A model generated the notes under the pieces. The model had not been told where the DNA came from and did not search any database. It saw only the letters and a list, made by a program, of their open reading frames with translations. The translations under genes and the position numbers were made by a program. From Streptomyces sp. NBC_00461 (GTDB lineage Bacteria; Actinomycetota; Actinomycetes; Streptomycetales; Streptomycetaceae), in the NCBI RefSeq assembly GCF_036013935.1, contig NZ_CP107902.1, positions 7,783,001-7,847,000 of the forward strand: 64,000 nucleotides of DNA, given 5' to 3'. Below, one piece after another: positions 52,278 to 60,422 of the stretch (the first letter of the stretch is position 1; each line of letters starts with the position of its first letter).

Positions 52278-54071
52278 TCATGAGGTCCTCGCCGCGGCCA
52301 GACGCGGGGTGGAAACGGCGGGCGTGTCCTCCCGGCCGACGTCCGCGGAGCCGCTCCACGTCCACAGGCCGGACAGCGCGACCAGGTCGGGGACGTGTCC
52401 CTCGGTCCACAGCCTGGCCGCCGCGGTCAGCACCGACTGGCGGTCGGCCTCCGCCGTGCCCGGGCGGCCCGGGAGCAGCGGTATCGCGGCGCTGGCGCCC
52501 AGCCGGACCGCACGGTGCCGGCGGGCGAAGGCGGTGAGCGTCTGCCGCGGGCCCGCCTCGATCAGCAGCATGTCGTCGGCGGCGAGCAACGACTCCAGGG
52601 CCTGCTTGAAATACACCGTGTCCGTGATCTGGCGGGCCCAGAAGCGGGGGCTGAGCGCCTCGTCGGGGCCCAGCAGTTCCCCCGTGTATCCGGAGTAGAG
52701 CGGCAGCGTCGGCTGCCGCAGCGGAATGTCGCGGTACGCGGCCTCCACGGCCTCGGACGCGGGGGCCATGGCGGGGGAGTGGAAGGGGCTGGTGGCCGGC
52801 ACGGTGACGACGGTCAGACCGTCGGCCCGCAGCCGCTCGGCGATCTCGGCGAGCGGTTCGGCGGAACCCGCCAGCATGGTCTGCTGGTTGGCGTTCACCG
52901 CGGCGATCGCCACGTCGTCGCGGAGGTAGGGGCGCAGCCGCCGTTCGTCCGCGGCGACCGCGAGCATGCCGCCCGCCGGGATCTTCACGGCCTGGCGGAC
53001 ACGTTCGAGGACCATGGCGACGGCGTCCGGCAGGGCGACGGCACCGGCGATGGTCGCGGCGACGAGTTCACCCGCGCTGTGGCCCAGCACCGCGGTGGGC
53101 CGCACCCCCCATCCGATCACCATGCGGCCGAGGGCGTAGTCGACCGCGAAGAGCAGCGGCTGGGCCCGGCGTACGTCGTCGACGGGGATCAGGGGGCGGC
53201 CCCGGGTGAGCCAGTCCGCGCGGATCCGAGGGCCTTCGTCGCCCATGTGGGACAGGGCCGCGTCGAAGGCGGCGGTGAACACCGGCTCCCGCCCGTACAG
53301 GCCGGCTGCCATGGCGTGGTGCTGGGAGCCCTGTCCCGGGAAGAGCAGGGCGACGGACCTGGGTGTGCGTACGGTGACGGGCTTGGCCTTGTGCACCGCG
53401 GAGGCGGACAGCGCGGCGACCGTGACCACGGCGCCGCGCACCGGGCCGGGTGCGGAGCCGCACGGCACCATGGTGGGCAGTGCCGGGAACCCCTCGTGGT
53501 GCAGGCCCGAGAGCAGCGGCAGCAGTTCGCCGCGCACCCGCTGTTCGTCCCGCTCGTCCCGGCCCGACCACAGCAGCAGCCGGTGGTGTGCCGGATCGGT
53601 GGCGCGGTGACCGTGCCGCAGGGCCTTCAGCGGCGGTGACGCGTCGGGATCGGCCGGGCCGGCGAGATCGAGCACGCCGATGACGGTGTCGCCGTCGGCC
53701 ACGGCCTCCGCGGCCCGCCTGAGCGCGTACACGGTGATGGTCCCGGGCTCGGGCTCGTCGAACCCGGCGACGAGTGCGAAGTCCGCGATGCCGCTGTGGA
53801 GTTCCTCGTGCGCGAGGCGCAGGGCGCGGCCCGGTGCCGATGCCGTCCGCACCGCGAAGCCTTCGTGCTCGGGGGCGAGCCCCGGGTCCGGGGCGTGCGC
53901 ACCGACGTACACGACCGTCCGTACGGGCAGGTCACGCGGGGCGCGGCCGAAGGCGCGCAGCACCGCGGAGACCGCGGCGGCCGACGCCGGCACGGGCGCC
54001 CTGTCCTCTCCGGCGGGCCCCGGACAGACCATCAGCCTCCGGATCACCGCGCTGTCAGCTGTCAGCGGCAT
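52278..54071 (-). CDS. Acyltransferase with vestigial ketosynthase N-terminus
   Basis: A 597-residue protein. Residues about 240-560 are a malonyl-type acyltransferase: GQGSQ (247-250), active Ser 332 in GHSAGE, and His 431 in SPFHSPAM, which does not read HAFH or YASH. Residues 1-205 resemble the second half of a ketosynthase and the KS-AT linker (LRRAAEAVADGDTVIGVLDL), but contain no Cys-His-His triad. It would load the ACP. ATG 54071 has GAGGAGG upstream. Downstream of ACP, after a hairpin. Confidence 0.82.
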   Translation of the reverse strand: MPLTADSAVIRRLMVCPGPAGEDRAPVPASAAAVSAVLRAFGRAPRDLPVRTVVYVGAHAPDPGLAPEHEGFAVRTASAPGRALRLAHEELHSGIADFALVAGFDEPEPGTITVYALRRAAEAVADGDTVIGVLDLAGPADPDASPPLKALRHGHRATDPAHHRLLLWSGRDERDEQRVRGELLPLLSGLHHEGFPALPTMVPCGSAPGPVRGAVVTVAALSASAVHKAKPVTVRTPRSVALLFPGQGSQHHAMAAGLYGREPVFTAAFDAALSHMGDEGPRIRADWLTRGRPLIPVDDVRRAQPLLFAVDYALGRMVIGWGVRPTAVLGHSAGELVAATIAGAVALPDAVAMVLERVRQAVKIPAGGMLAVAADERRLRPYLRDDVAIAAVNANQQTMLAGSAEPLAEIAERLRADGLTVVTVPATSPFHSPAMAPASEAVEAAYRDIPLRQPTLPLYSGYTGELLGPDEALSPRFWARQITDTVYFKQALESLLAADDMLLIEAGPRQTLTAFARRHRAVRLGASAAIPLLPGRPGTAEADRQSVLTAAARLWTEGHVPDLVALSGLWTWSGSADVGREDTPAVSTPRLAAARTS

Positions 54072-54189
54072 GGATACCTCCTCGTGGGCCGCGAGCCGCG
54101 GCCGGTGGGGCCAGGTCCCGTAGGAACCAGGGGGAGTGGGGGGACCAGTGGGGGCAGGGAAGGGGGCCGGTGGGCCGGGAGGAGAGGGC

Positions 54190-54230
54190 GGGCCGCCCCC
54201 GCGGCGGGGGATCCGGAATCGGGGCGGCCC
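54190..54230 (-). terminator. Hairpin between the ACP and acyltransferase genes
   Basis: GGGCCGCCCC (54190-54199) and GGGGCGGCCC (54221-54230) form a perfect 10-bp stem with a 21-base loop, 10 bases after the ACP stop. No U-run follows; it may partly terminate or process the transcript so that ACP is made in excess. Confidence 0.55.
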
Positions 54231-54240
54231 GCCGGCCGGC

Positions 54241-54513
54241 TCAGGCCGCGGTGCCCTGGCCGGAGTTGATGAGCTCAAGCAGCGCGCGCGGCGTCTCGGC
54301 GTCGACGATCGCGTCGTCGGGGACGCTGATGCCGTAGGTGCGCTGTATCTCGCCGATGACCTGCAGCAGAGCGAGCGAGTCGTAGCCCAGCTCAAGGAAG
54401 GGGGTGTCGAGGACGTCGCCGTCCAGGTCGATGCCCTCCTCCTCGCCGGCACTCTCGCGCAGCATCCGGGTCAGGTCGGCCAGGGTGACGGTCGTGGTCG
54501 TGGTGGTGGTCAC
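54241..54513 (-). CDS. Acyl carrier protein
   Basis: A 90-residue type II ACP. After a run of seven Thr the helical bundle starts; the phosphopantetheine-bearing Ser 46 is in ELGYDSLALL. GTG 54513 is preceded by GGAGG. A longer frame from ATG 54603 is unlikely because it would add a non-conserved, repeat-encoded segment. Confidence 0.9.
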   Translation of the reverse strand: MTTTTTTTVTLADLTRMLRESAGEEEGIDLDGDVLDTPFLELGYDSLALLQVIGEIQRTYGISVPDDAIVDAETPRALLELINSGQGTAA

Positions 54514-54566
54514 GGTGGGTCCTCCGTTGGGTGATGTGAGTGGTGCCTGACTCAGGTGGCGGGAGT

Positions 54567-54594
54567 GGTGGCCACACAGCGGTGGCCACACAGC
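54567..54594. repeat. Two tandem 14-bp repeats before the ACP gene
   Basis: GGTGGCCACACAGC occurs twice in direct tandem (54567-54580, 54581-54594), each containing the palindrome GTGGCCAC. They lie in the 100-base gap between the chain-length-factor gene and the ACP gene. Confidence 0.6.
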
Positions 54595-54613
54595 GGTGGT
54601 CATGGGGTCGTGG

Positions 54614-55834
54614 TCATGCGGTGCGGCGTACGACGAGCGCCGCGTTGAAGCCGCCGTGGCCCCGCGCGAGCACCAGAGCACTGCGCAGGTCCGCCTCCCG
54701 AGGAGCCCCGGTGACCAGGTCGATCGCGTAGTCCGGGGCGGCCTCGACGACGTGGGCGGTGGGCGGGATCACCCCGTCGCGCAGGGCGAGCAGGGCGGTG
54801 GCCGCGTCGAGGGCGGCGCCGCCGGCGAGCAGCCGCCCGGTCATCGACTTGGGGGCGGTCACCGGCACGGCGCGCGGACCGAACACGGCCGCCAGGGCCT
54901 CGGCCTCGGCCCGGTCCAGGTCCGGGACACCGGCCGCGTCGGCGAAGACGACGTCGATGTCGGCGGGGGTGAGCCCCGCGTCGGCGACGGCGGTGCGGGC
55001 GGCCCTGGCCAGGCCAGGCGGGCGGCCCGAACCGGGAGCCGGGTCGAGGGTGGCGGCGTACCCGGCGATCTCACCGTAGACATGGGAGGCGCCGCGCTTG
55101 CGGGCGGCCGCCAGGTCCTCGGCGACCAGGATCGCCCCGCCCTCGCCCGGTACGTATCCGCTCGCCTCGGTGGAGAAGGGCAGGAAGGCGCGGGCCGGGT
55201 CCGGCTCGGTGCTCATCAGGCCGGAGGCGAGTTGCGGCACCCAGCCCCAGGGGCAGATGCCCGCGTCGACGCCCCCGGAGACCACCGCCTGGAACCCACG
55301 GCGGACATGGCGGCGGGCCTGGCCGATCGCGTCGATGCCTCCGGCCTGTTCGGTGAGCAGCACGCCGCTCGGGCCGCGCAGCTTGTGCCGGATGGAGATC
55401 TGGCCGGTGTTGACGGCGTAGAACCAGGCGAAGGACTGGTACGCGCTGACGTGCTCCTTGCCCTTGCTCCACAGGTTCTGCAGCTCGCGCTGGCCGAACT
55501 CGACGGCGCCGCCGGACGCCGAGGTGACCACGCCCATGCCGTACTCGGACAGTTCGCCGGTGTCGAGGCCGGCGTCCTCCAGGGCCCATTCCGCGGCGGC
55601 CAGGGCGAGCCGGGTCATGTGGTCGGTCTGCGGCATGAGCCGGCTGGGGATGTGCTCCTCGGCGACGAACCCCGGCACCTCGCCGGCCAGCCCGGCCGGA
55701 TACCGCGAGGCGTCGAAGCGGGTGACCGGGCCGATGCCCGACTCGCCGGCCAGTGTCGCCTTCCAGTAGTCCTCGGTGCCCAGGCCGTTGGGCGCGACGA
55801 CGCCGAGTCCGGTCACCACGGTGGACGTGGTCAT
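54614..55834 (-). CDS. Type II PKS chain-length factor (ketosynthase beta)
   Basis: A 406-residue ketosynthase-like protein. In place of the catalytic Cys it has Gln 163 in [13 protein letters not shown], the classical chain-length-factor substitution. It forms a heterodimer with the KS-alpha to set polyketide chain length. ATG 55834 overlaps the KS-alpha stop as ATGA, so the pair should be made in equal amounts. Confidence 0.92.
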   Translation of the reverse strand: MTTSTVVTGLGVVAPNGLGTEDYWKATLAGESGIGPVTRFDASRYPAGLAGEVPGFVAEEHIPSRLMPQTDHMTRLALAAAEWALEDAGLDTGELSEYGMGVVTSASGGAVEFGQRELQNLWSKGKEHVSAYQSFAWFYAVNTGQISIRHKLRGPSGVLLTEQAGGIDAIGQARRHVRRGFQAVVSGGVDAGICPWGWVPQLASGLMSTEPDPARAFLPFSTEASGYVPGEGGAILVAEDLAAARKRGASHVYGEIAGYAATLDPAPGSGRPPGLARAARTAVADAGLTPADIDVVFADAAGVPDLDRAEAEALAAVFGPRAVPVTAPKSMTGRLLAGGAALDAATALLALRDGVIPPTAHVVEAAPDYAIDLVTGAPREADLRSALVLARGHGGFNAALVVRRTA

Positions 55835-57099
55835 GCGATGCTCCTCTCCGGTCGCGCGAGGACCATCGCGCTCTGGAACCCGCCGAAGCCGCTGCCCACG
55901 CTGAGAACGACGTCCGGCTTCTTCTCCCGGGCGGTCAACGGGATGTAGTCGAGGTCGAGTTCGGGATCCGGTTCGTGCAGGTTCGCGGTGGGCGGCAGCA
56001 CTCCGTGTTCCATGGCGAGGGCGCAGGCGGCGATCTCCAGCGAGCCGATCGCGCCGAGCGAGTGCCCGATCATCGACTTGATGGAGCTGACCGGGGTCCG
56101 GTACGCGTGCTCCCCGAGGCTGCGCTTGAACGCACCCGTCTCGTGGCGGTCGTTCATCTTGGTGCCCGAGCCGTGCGCGTTGATGTAGCCGATCGTGGTC
56201 GGATCCAGCCGGGCCTCGGTGAGGGCGGCGTCGATGGCCTCCGACATCTCCCGGCCGTCCGGCTTCAGCCCGGTCATGTGGAACGCGTTGCACCGCTGGG
56301 CGAAGCCCGCGATCTCGGCGTAGATGTGTGCGCCCCGGCGCCGCGCGCTCTCCAGCTCCTCCAGGACCAGGACGGCCGCACCCTCACCGAGCACCAGACC
56401 GCTGCGGGTCCGGTCGAACGGGCGGCAGGCGCTCTCGGGCGTGTCGTTGCGCGGGGTGGTGGCGTGGATGGCGTCGAAGCAGGCGGAGGTGATCGGGGAG
56501 ATCGGGGCCTCGGTCGCGCCGGCGATCATCACGTCGCAGGTGCCCTCGCGGATCAGCTCCACCGCGTGGCCGAGCGAGTCCAGGCCCGACGTGCAGCCGG
56601 TGGAGACGACCGCCGCGGGTCCCTCCGCCCCCGCCGCCCGGCCCACTTCGGCGGCCATCGAGCTGGGTACGAAGTGCCGGTACAGCTCGGGGACCGCGTA
56701 CTCGTGGTCGACGAGCCACTTGCTGCCGCCGTCGCTGACCACCGCGTACTCGCGTTCCAGGCTGGTGGTGCAGCCGACCGCGCTGCCCAGGGAGGTGCCG
56801 ATCCGGCCCGGGTCGAGGGCCGAGGTGTCCAGGCCGCTGTCGGCGAGCGCCTCACGGGTGGAGACCACCGCGAACTGGGCGGCCCGGTCCAGGCGGCGGG
56901 CTTCCTGCTGGGAGAGCCCGGCGGCCAGCGGGTCGAAGTCGCACTCGGCGGCGACCCGGGAGCGGAACTGGGAGGGGTCGTAGAAGGAGATGGTGCGGGT
57001 GGCGGTACGGCCCGCGGTGAGCAGGTCCCAGTACTCCTTGACGCCGATCCCGCCAGGGGCCACGGCGCCCAGTCCGGTGATGGCAACTCGACGCATCAT
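55831..57099 (-). CDS. Type II PKS ketosynthase alpha
   Basis: A 422-residue ketosynthase. The active-site Cys 169 is in [12 protein letters not shown], with catalytic histidines in [11 protein letters not shown] and [12 protein letters not shown]. It condenses malonyl units on the ACP. The start is ATG 57099 (or 57096). The 253-base gap to the carboxylase gene (57100-57352) contains no gene and presumably the promoter. Confidence 0.93.
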   Translation of the reverse strand: MMRRVAITGLGAVAPGGIGVKEYWDLLTAGRTATRTISFYDPSQFRSRVAAECDFDPLAAGLSQQEARRLDRAAQFAVVSTREALADSGLDTSALDPGRIGTSLGSAVGCTTSLEREYAVVSDGGSKWLVDHEYAVPELYRHFVPSSMAAEVGRAAGAEGPAAVVSTGCTSGLDSLGHAVELIREGTCDVMIAGATEAPISPITSACFDAIHATTPRNDTPESACRPFDRTRSGLVLGEGAAVLVLEELESARRRGAHIYAEIAGFAQRCNAFHMTGLKPDGREMSEAIDAALTEARLDPTTIGYINAHGSGTKMNDRHETGAFKRSLGEHAYRTPVSSIKSMIGHSLGAIGSLEIAACALAMEHGVLPPTANLHEPDPELDLDYIPLTAREKKPDVVLSVGSGFGGFQSAMVLARPERSIA

Positions 57100-57352
57100 C
57101 TACCTCGCCTTCGACGGGGCGGGGTGCTTCGCGCACTCCCTGCCGGATGGAACTGTGCGGGGCACTGTCGATCCCTTCGTCCGGAGCACTGGGTGTGTTT
57201 CGGTGGCCGGGGCGCGCTGGGTGGGTTCTCGCCCCGGCCGACCGGCCCGAACGGCCGCCCGCTTGTGACAGGCCGCCGTATCCGGTAAGCCCATGGAACG
57301 TGCAGGTCCTCGACGGCCGCTCGTGTCCGCGTGGACCTGCGGCGACGGCCGC

Positions 57353-58942
57353 TCAGGTGGGGACGTTGCCATGCTTGCGAGCAGGTATTTCGGCCTTTTT
57401 TCCGCGCAGCATCGCCAGCGAGCGGATCAGCACGGAGCGGGTCTCGGCCGGCTCGATGACGTCGTCCACCAGGCCGCGTTCGGCGGCGTAGTAGGGGTGC
57501 ATCAGCTCGGTGCGGTACTCCTTGATGCGCTGCGCCCGAACCGCTTCGGGATCGTCGGCCGCGTTGATCTCCCGGCGGAAGATGACGTTCGCGGCGCCCT
57601 CGGCGCCCATCACGGCGATCTCGTTGGTCGGCCAGGCGAAGGACAGGTCGCAGCCGATGGAGCGGGAGTCCATGACGATGTAGGCGCCGCCGTACGCCTT
57701 GCGCAGCACCACGGAGATCCGGGGCACGGTGGCGTTGCAGTACGCGTACAGCAGCTTCGCCCCGTGCCGGATGATCCCGTTGTGCTCCTGGTCGACGCCC
57801 GGCAGGAAGCCCGGTACGTCGACCAGGGTGACCAGCGGGATGTTGAACGCGTCGCAGGTGGAGACGAAGCGGGCGGCCTTCTCGCTGGCGTGGATGTCGA
57901 GCACGCCGGCGAGCACGGCGGGCTGGTTGGCGACGATGCCCACGGGGTGCCCGTCGAGGCGGGCGAGCGCGCACACCACGTTGCGTGCCCATGCCTCGTG
58001 GACCTCGAAGTACTCGCCGTCGTCGACGACTTCCCCGATGACGGCGCGGATGTCGTACGAGCGCCCCGGCTCGGCCGGCACGAGGTCGCACAGGGCGTCC
58101 GTGCGCCGGTCGGCGGGGTCGCCGGACGGCGCCGCGGGCGGCAACTCCCGGTTGTTGGACGGCAGCAGGGAGATCAGGAACCGTACGTCCTCAAGGCACT
58201 CGGTCTCGTCGTCGTACGCGAAGTGGCAGACACCGGAGACCGTCGAGTGCGGCTCGGCGCCGCCCAGGCCGTTGTGCGTGATCCTCTCGCCGGTGACCGC
58301 CTGGACCACGTCGGGTCCGGTGATGAACATCTGGGCGGTCTCGCGCACCATGAACACGAAGTCGGTGAGCGCGGGCGAGTAGGCGGCGCCCCCGGCGCAC
58401 GGGCCGAGCATCACGCTGATCTGCGGGATGACCCCGGAGGCCGCCACGTTGCGGCAGAAGATCCCGCCGTAGCCGGCGAGCGCGGTGACGCCTTCCTGGA
58501 TGCGGGCACCGGCGCCGTCGTTGAGCGACACCAGCGGCGCTCCGGCCGCCTGCGCGAGGTCCATCACCTTGTGCACCTTGGCGGCGTGGGCCTCACCGAG
58601 CGCTCCCGCGAACACCCGGAAGTCGTGGGCGTAGGCGAAGACGGTGCGGCCGTGGACCAGGCCCCAGCCGATGACCACGCCGTCGCCGTGCGGCTTCCTG
58701 TCCTCCAGGCCGAACCCGGTGGCGCGGTGCCTGCGCAGCGGTTCGATCTCGGTGAAGGTGCCCTCGTCGAAGAGGACCACCAGCCGTTCATGGGCGGTGA
58801 GTTTGTTCTTCGCGTGCTGTCGCCGGGTGGCCTCGGGATCGGGGCCGTGGCCCGCCTCCTCTTTGGTACGGCGCAGTTCCGCGGCGGCTCGCCGCAGGTC
58901 AGGGGCGACTGAGGGGACCGTGAGGTCGTCGAGGATCGTCAT
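57353..58942 (-). CDS. Acyl-CoA carboxylase beta subunit (carboxyltransferase)
   Basis: A 529-residue carboxyltransferase of the PccB/AccB family, which carboxylates acetyl- or propionyl-CoA to make the extender unit. Typical blocks include GDGVVIGWGLVHGR, GGAYIVMDSRSIGCD near the C-terminal half and the oxyanion-hole GG stretches. The biotin-carboxylase partner is not in the window. ATG 58942 has no Shine-Dalgarno sequence, so translation may start leaderless or be coupled. It lies 67 bp after the SARP gene. Confidence 0.9.
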   Translation of the reverse strand: MTILDDLTVPSVAPDLRRAAAELRRTKEEAGHGPDPEATRRQHAKNKLTAHERLVVLFDEGTFTEIEPLRRHRATGFGLEDRKPHGDGVVIGWGLVHGRTVFAYAHDFRVFAGALGEAHAAKVHKVMDLAQAAGAPLVSLNDGAGARIQEGVTALAGYGGIFCRNVAASGVIPQISVMLGPCAGGAAYSPALTDFVFMVRETAQMFITGPDVVQAVTGERITHNGLGGAEPHSTVSGVCHFAYDDETECLEDVRFLISLLPSNNRELPPAAPSGDPADRRTDALCDLVPAEPGRSYDIRAVIGEVVDDGEYFEVHEAWARNVVCALARLDGHPVGIVANQPAVLAGVLDIHASEKAARFVSTCDAFNIPLVTLVDVPGFLPGVDQEHNGIIRHGAKLLYAYCNATVPRISVVLRKAYGGAYIVMDSRSIGCDLSFAWPTNEIAVMGAEGAANVIFRREINAADDPEAVRAQRIKEYRTELMHPYYAAERGLVDDVIEPAETRSVLIRSLAMLRGKKAEIPARKHGNVPT

Positions 58943-59009
58943 CGGCCGAACGTAGGACCGGCGACTCGAACGCGGGTCGAGACACCGCCGGGGCCGACCG
59001 GTTTCCGGG

Positions 59010-59822
59010 TCAGCCGGCGGCGGAGGAGGGCACCTGGCGGTGCACCTCCAGGTCCAGCTCGGGGTCCGCGGCGAGGATCGACTGGTGCAGCCGCCGCAGT
59101 CGGGACGAGGGTTCGATGCCGAGCTCCTCGACGAGCGAACCACGCAGCCGCTGGTAGGCCTCCAGGGCCCGCCACGCGTTGTTGGAGCGGTGCAGCGCCG
59201 TCATCAGATGGGCACAGAAGTTCTCGTGCATGGGGTGCCTGGCCACCAGGACGCGCAGTTCGGGCACGATCTCCGCGTGCCGGCCGAGATACAGGTCGGC
59301 CTCGATGCGCCGCTCCAGGGCCGCCATCCGGTCCTCCTCGAGCCGCAGGGACTCCAGTTCGAGCACACTGCCCAGGCGTACGTCCACCAGGGCGGGCCCC
59401 TGCCACAAGGCCAGGGCCCTGCGCAGGAGTTCGGCGGCGGTGCGGTGGTCGCCCGCCTCGTGCGCGTCGCGCCCGGAGGCACACAGCTGCTCGAATTCCT
59501 GTACGTCGATCTGTCCCGGCTGCACCTCAAGGAGGTAGCCCCCGTGCTGGGTGACGAGGATGTCCTTGGGCCGGCGGGTCGCGTCGCCCTCCAGAGCGGC
59601 CGCGATCTTGCGCCGCAGCTGCAGGATGTACGTCTGCAGGGTGGTGGCGGCGCTGCGCGGTATGTCCTCGCCCCAGATCTCCTCCATCAGCGTCGGCACG
59701 GTGACGACGCGTCCGGTCTGCAGGGCGAGCAGGGCGAGAATCTGCCGCGGTTTCGCGGCGGTCGGCACCACCGACACTCCGTTCAGTTCGGCCGTGAGTC
59801 GCCCCAGTATCTTGATGTCCAT
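59010..59822 (-). CDS. SARP-family transcriptional activator
   Basis: A 270-residue Streptomyces antibiotic regulatory protein. The N-terminal winged-helix DNA-binding domain (about 1-100, MDIKILGRLTAELNG, AAKPRQILALLALQ, TLQTYILQLRRKI) is followed by the bacterial transcriptional activation domain (about 100-255, RALALWQGPALVDV, MTALHRSNNAWRALEAYQRL). It probably activates the PKS genes. ATG 59822 has GGGAGAG upstream. The 294-base divergent region (59823-60116) holds a palindrome and separates it from the precursor peptide. Confidence 0.9.
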   Translation of the reverse strand: MDIKILGRLTAELNGVSVVPTAAKPRQILALLALQTGRVVTVPTLMEEIWGEDIPRSAATTLQTYILQLRRKIAAALEGDATRRPKDILVTQHGGYLLEVQPGQIDVQEFEQLCASGRDAHEAGDHRTAAELLRRALALWQGPALVDVRLGSVLELESLRLEEDRMAALERRIEADLYLGRHAEIVPELRVLVARHPMHENFCAHLMTALHRSNNAWRALEAYQRLRGSLVEELGIEPSSRLRRLHQSILAADPELDLEVHRQVPSSAAG

Positions 59823-59973
59823 GTGATCACTCTCCCGTCTCGCACGGGCGGTGCACGCCCCCGTGTCGCCTGGGCGGTGCCGTCGGCCGCGGGCCGCGGT
59901 CGTTGCCTCCCGAGCATGCCAAGAGCCTGGCAGGAGCCGGGTTCCAGCCACAGTGCGCGACTCATGAAGAGGC

Positions 59974-59990
59974 CTATGAAAATGTCATAG
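59974..59990. promoter_or_regulatory. Palindrome in the SARP/precursor divergent region
   Basis: CTATGA-aaatg-TCATAG is a perfect 6-bp inverted repeat with a 5-base spacer. It is unusually AT-rich for the genome. It may be an operator shared by the two divergent units. A longer interrupted palindrome (AATTCGG ... CCGAACGAATT) lies at about 60038-60069, before the precursor gene. Confidence 0.5.
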
Positions 59991-60116
59991 CGCGATGGTG
60001 AGCCCGGCACTGTGCGCCTTCGAAGAGCGCCCTCCAGAATTCGGTGTCGCGGGATACGCCGAACGAATTCCCGATTCGCAGCGCCTCTCAACACACTCAG
60101 GACTCTGGAGGGTTCC

Positions 60117-60422
60117 ATGAGCACGTTGATCATGCCCGCCCCGGCCCGTCGGGCCCATGCGACCTCGCAGGACCACCGCATCGCACTCCTCACGGCCCGT
60201 GCGGGACTCGAACCGGAACTGGCCGCGCGCTACCTCGCCGACCCGGTGTCGGTCCTCGCGGAGTTCGGGGTCGTGGCGGCGGAGCCGGTGTACCTGGCGG
60301 CAGCCGTAGGGGAAACGTTCGTGCTGGAGGACCTGGACCGGCCGGACACGTCCATCAGCTACGACAGCTGGTTCACCGGACAGGAGCACTCCGCCGCCGG
60401 CTCGGGGACTCCCGCCGCATGA
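60117..60422 (+). CDS. RiPP precursor peptide with nitrile-hydratase-leader-like leader
   Basis: A 101-residue peptide. Residues about 20-70 resemble the NHLP leader family: LTARAGLEPELAARYLADPV, then LAEFGVVAAEPVYL. The likely core (about 78-101) is DTSISYDSWFTGQEHSAAGS followed by GTPAA: five Ser, three Thr, no Cys. A cyclodehydratase could therefore make oxazolines but not thiazolines. There is no GG cleavage site. ATG 60117 has GGAGGG upstream. Its stop overlaps the YcaO gene start (ATGA), coupling precursor and enzyme. It could instead be a nitrile-hydratase-like remnant, but the neighbour argues against this. Confidence 0.75.
   Translation: MSTLIMPAPARRAHATSQDHRIALLTARAGLEPELAARYLADPVSVLAEFGVVAAEPVYLAAAVGETFVLEDLDRPDTSISYDSWFTGQEHSAAGSGTPAA

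Noticed and set aside
54514..54603. A longer ACP starting at ATG 54603
   Set aside because: It would translate tandem DNA repeats with no resemblance to ACP, while GTG 54513 has GGAGG at normal distance.
60117..60422. A genuine nitrile hydratase alpha subunit
   Set aside because: Only the leader-like helices are present, the metal-binding Cys cluster is absent, and the coupled gene is a YcaO enzyme.
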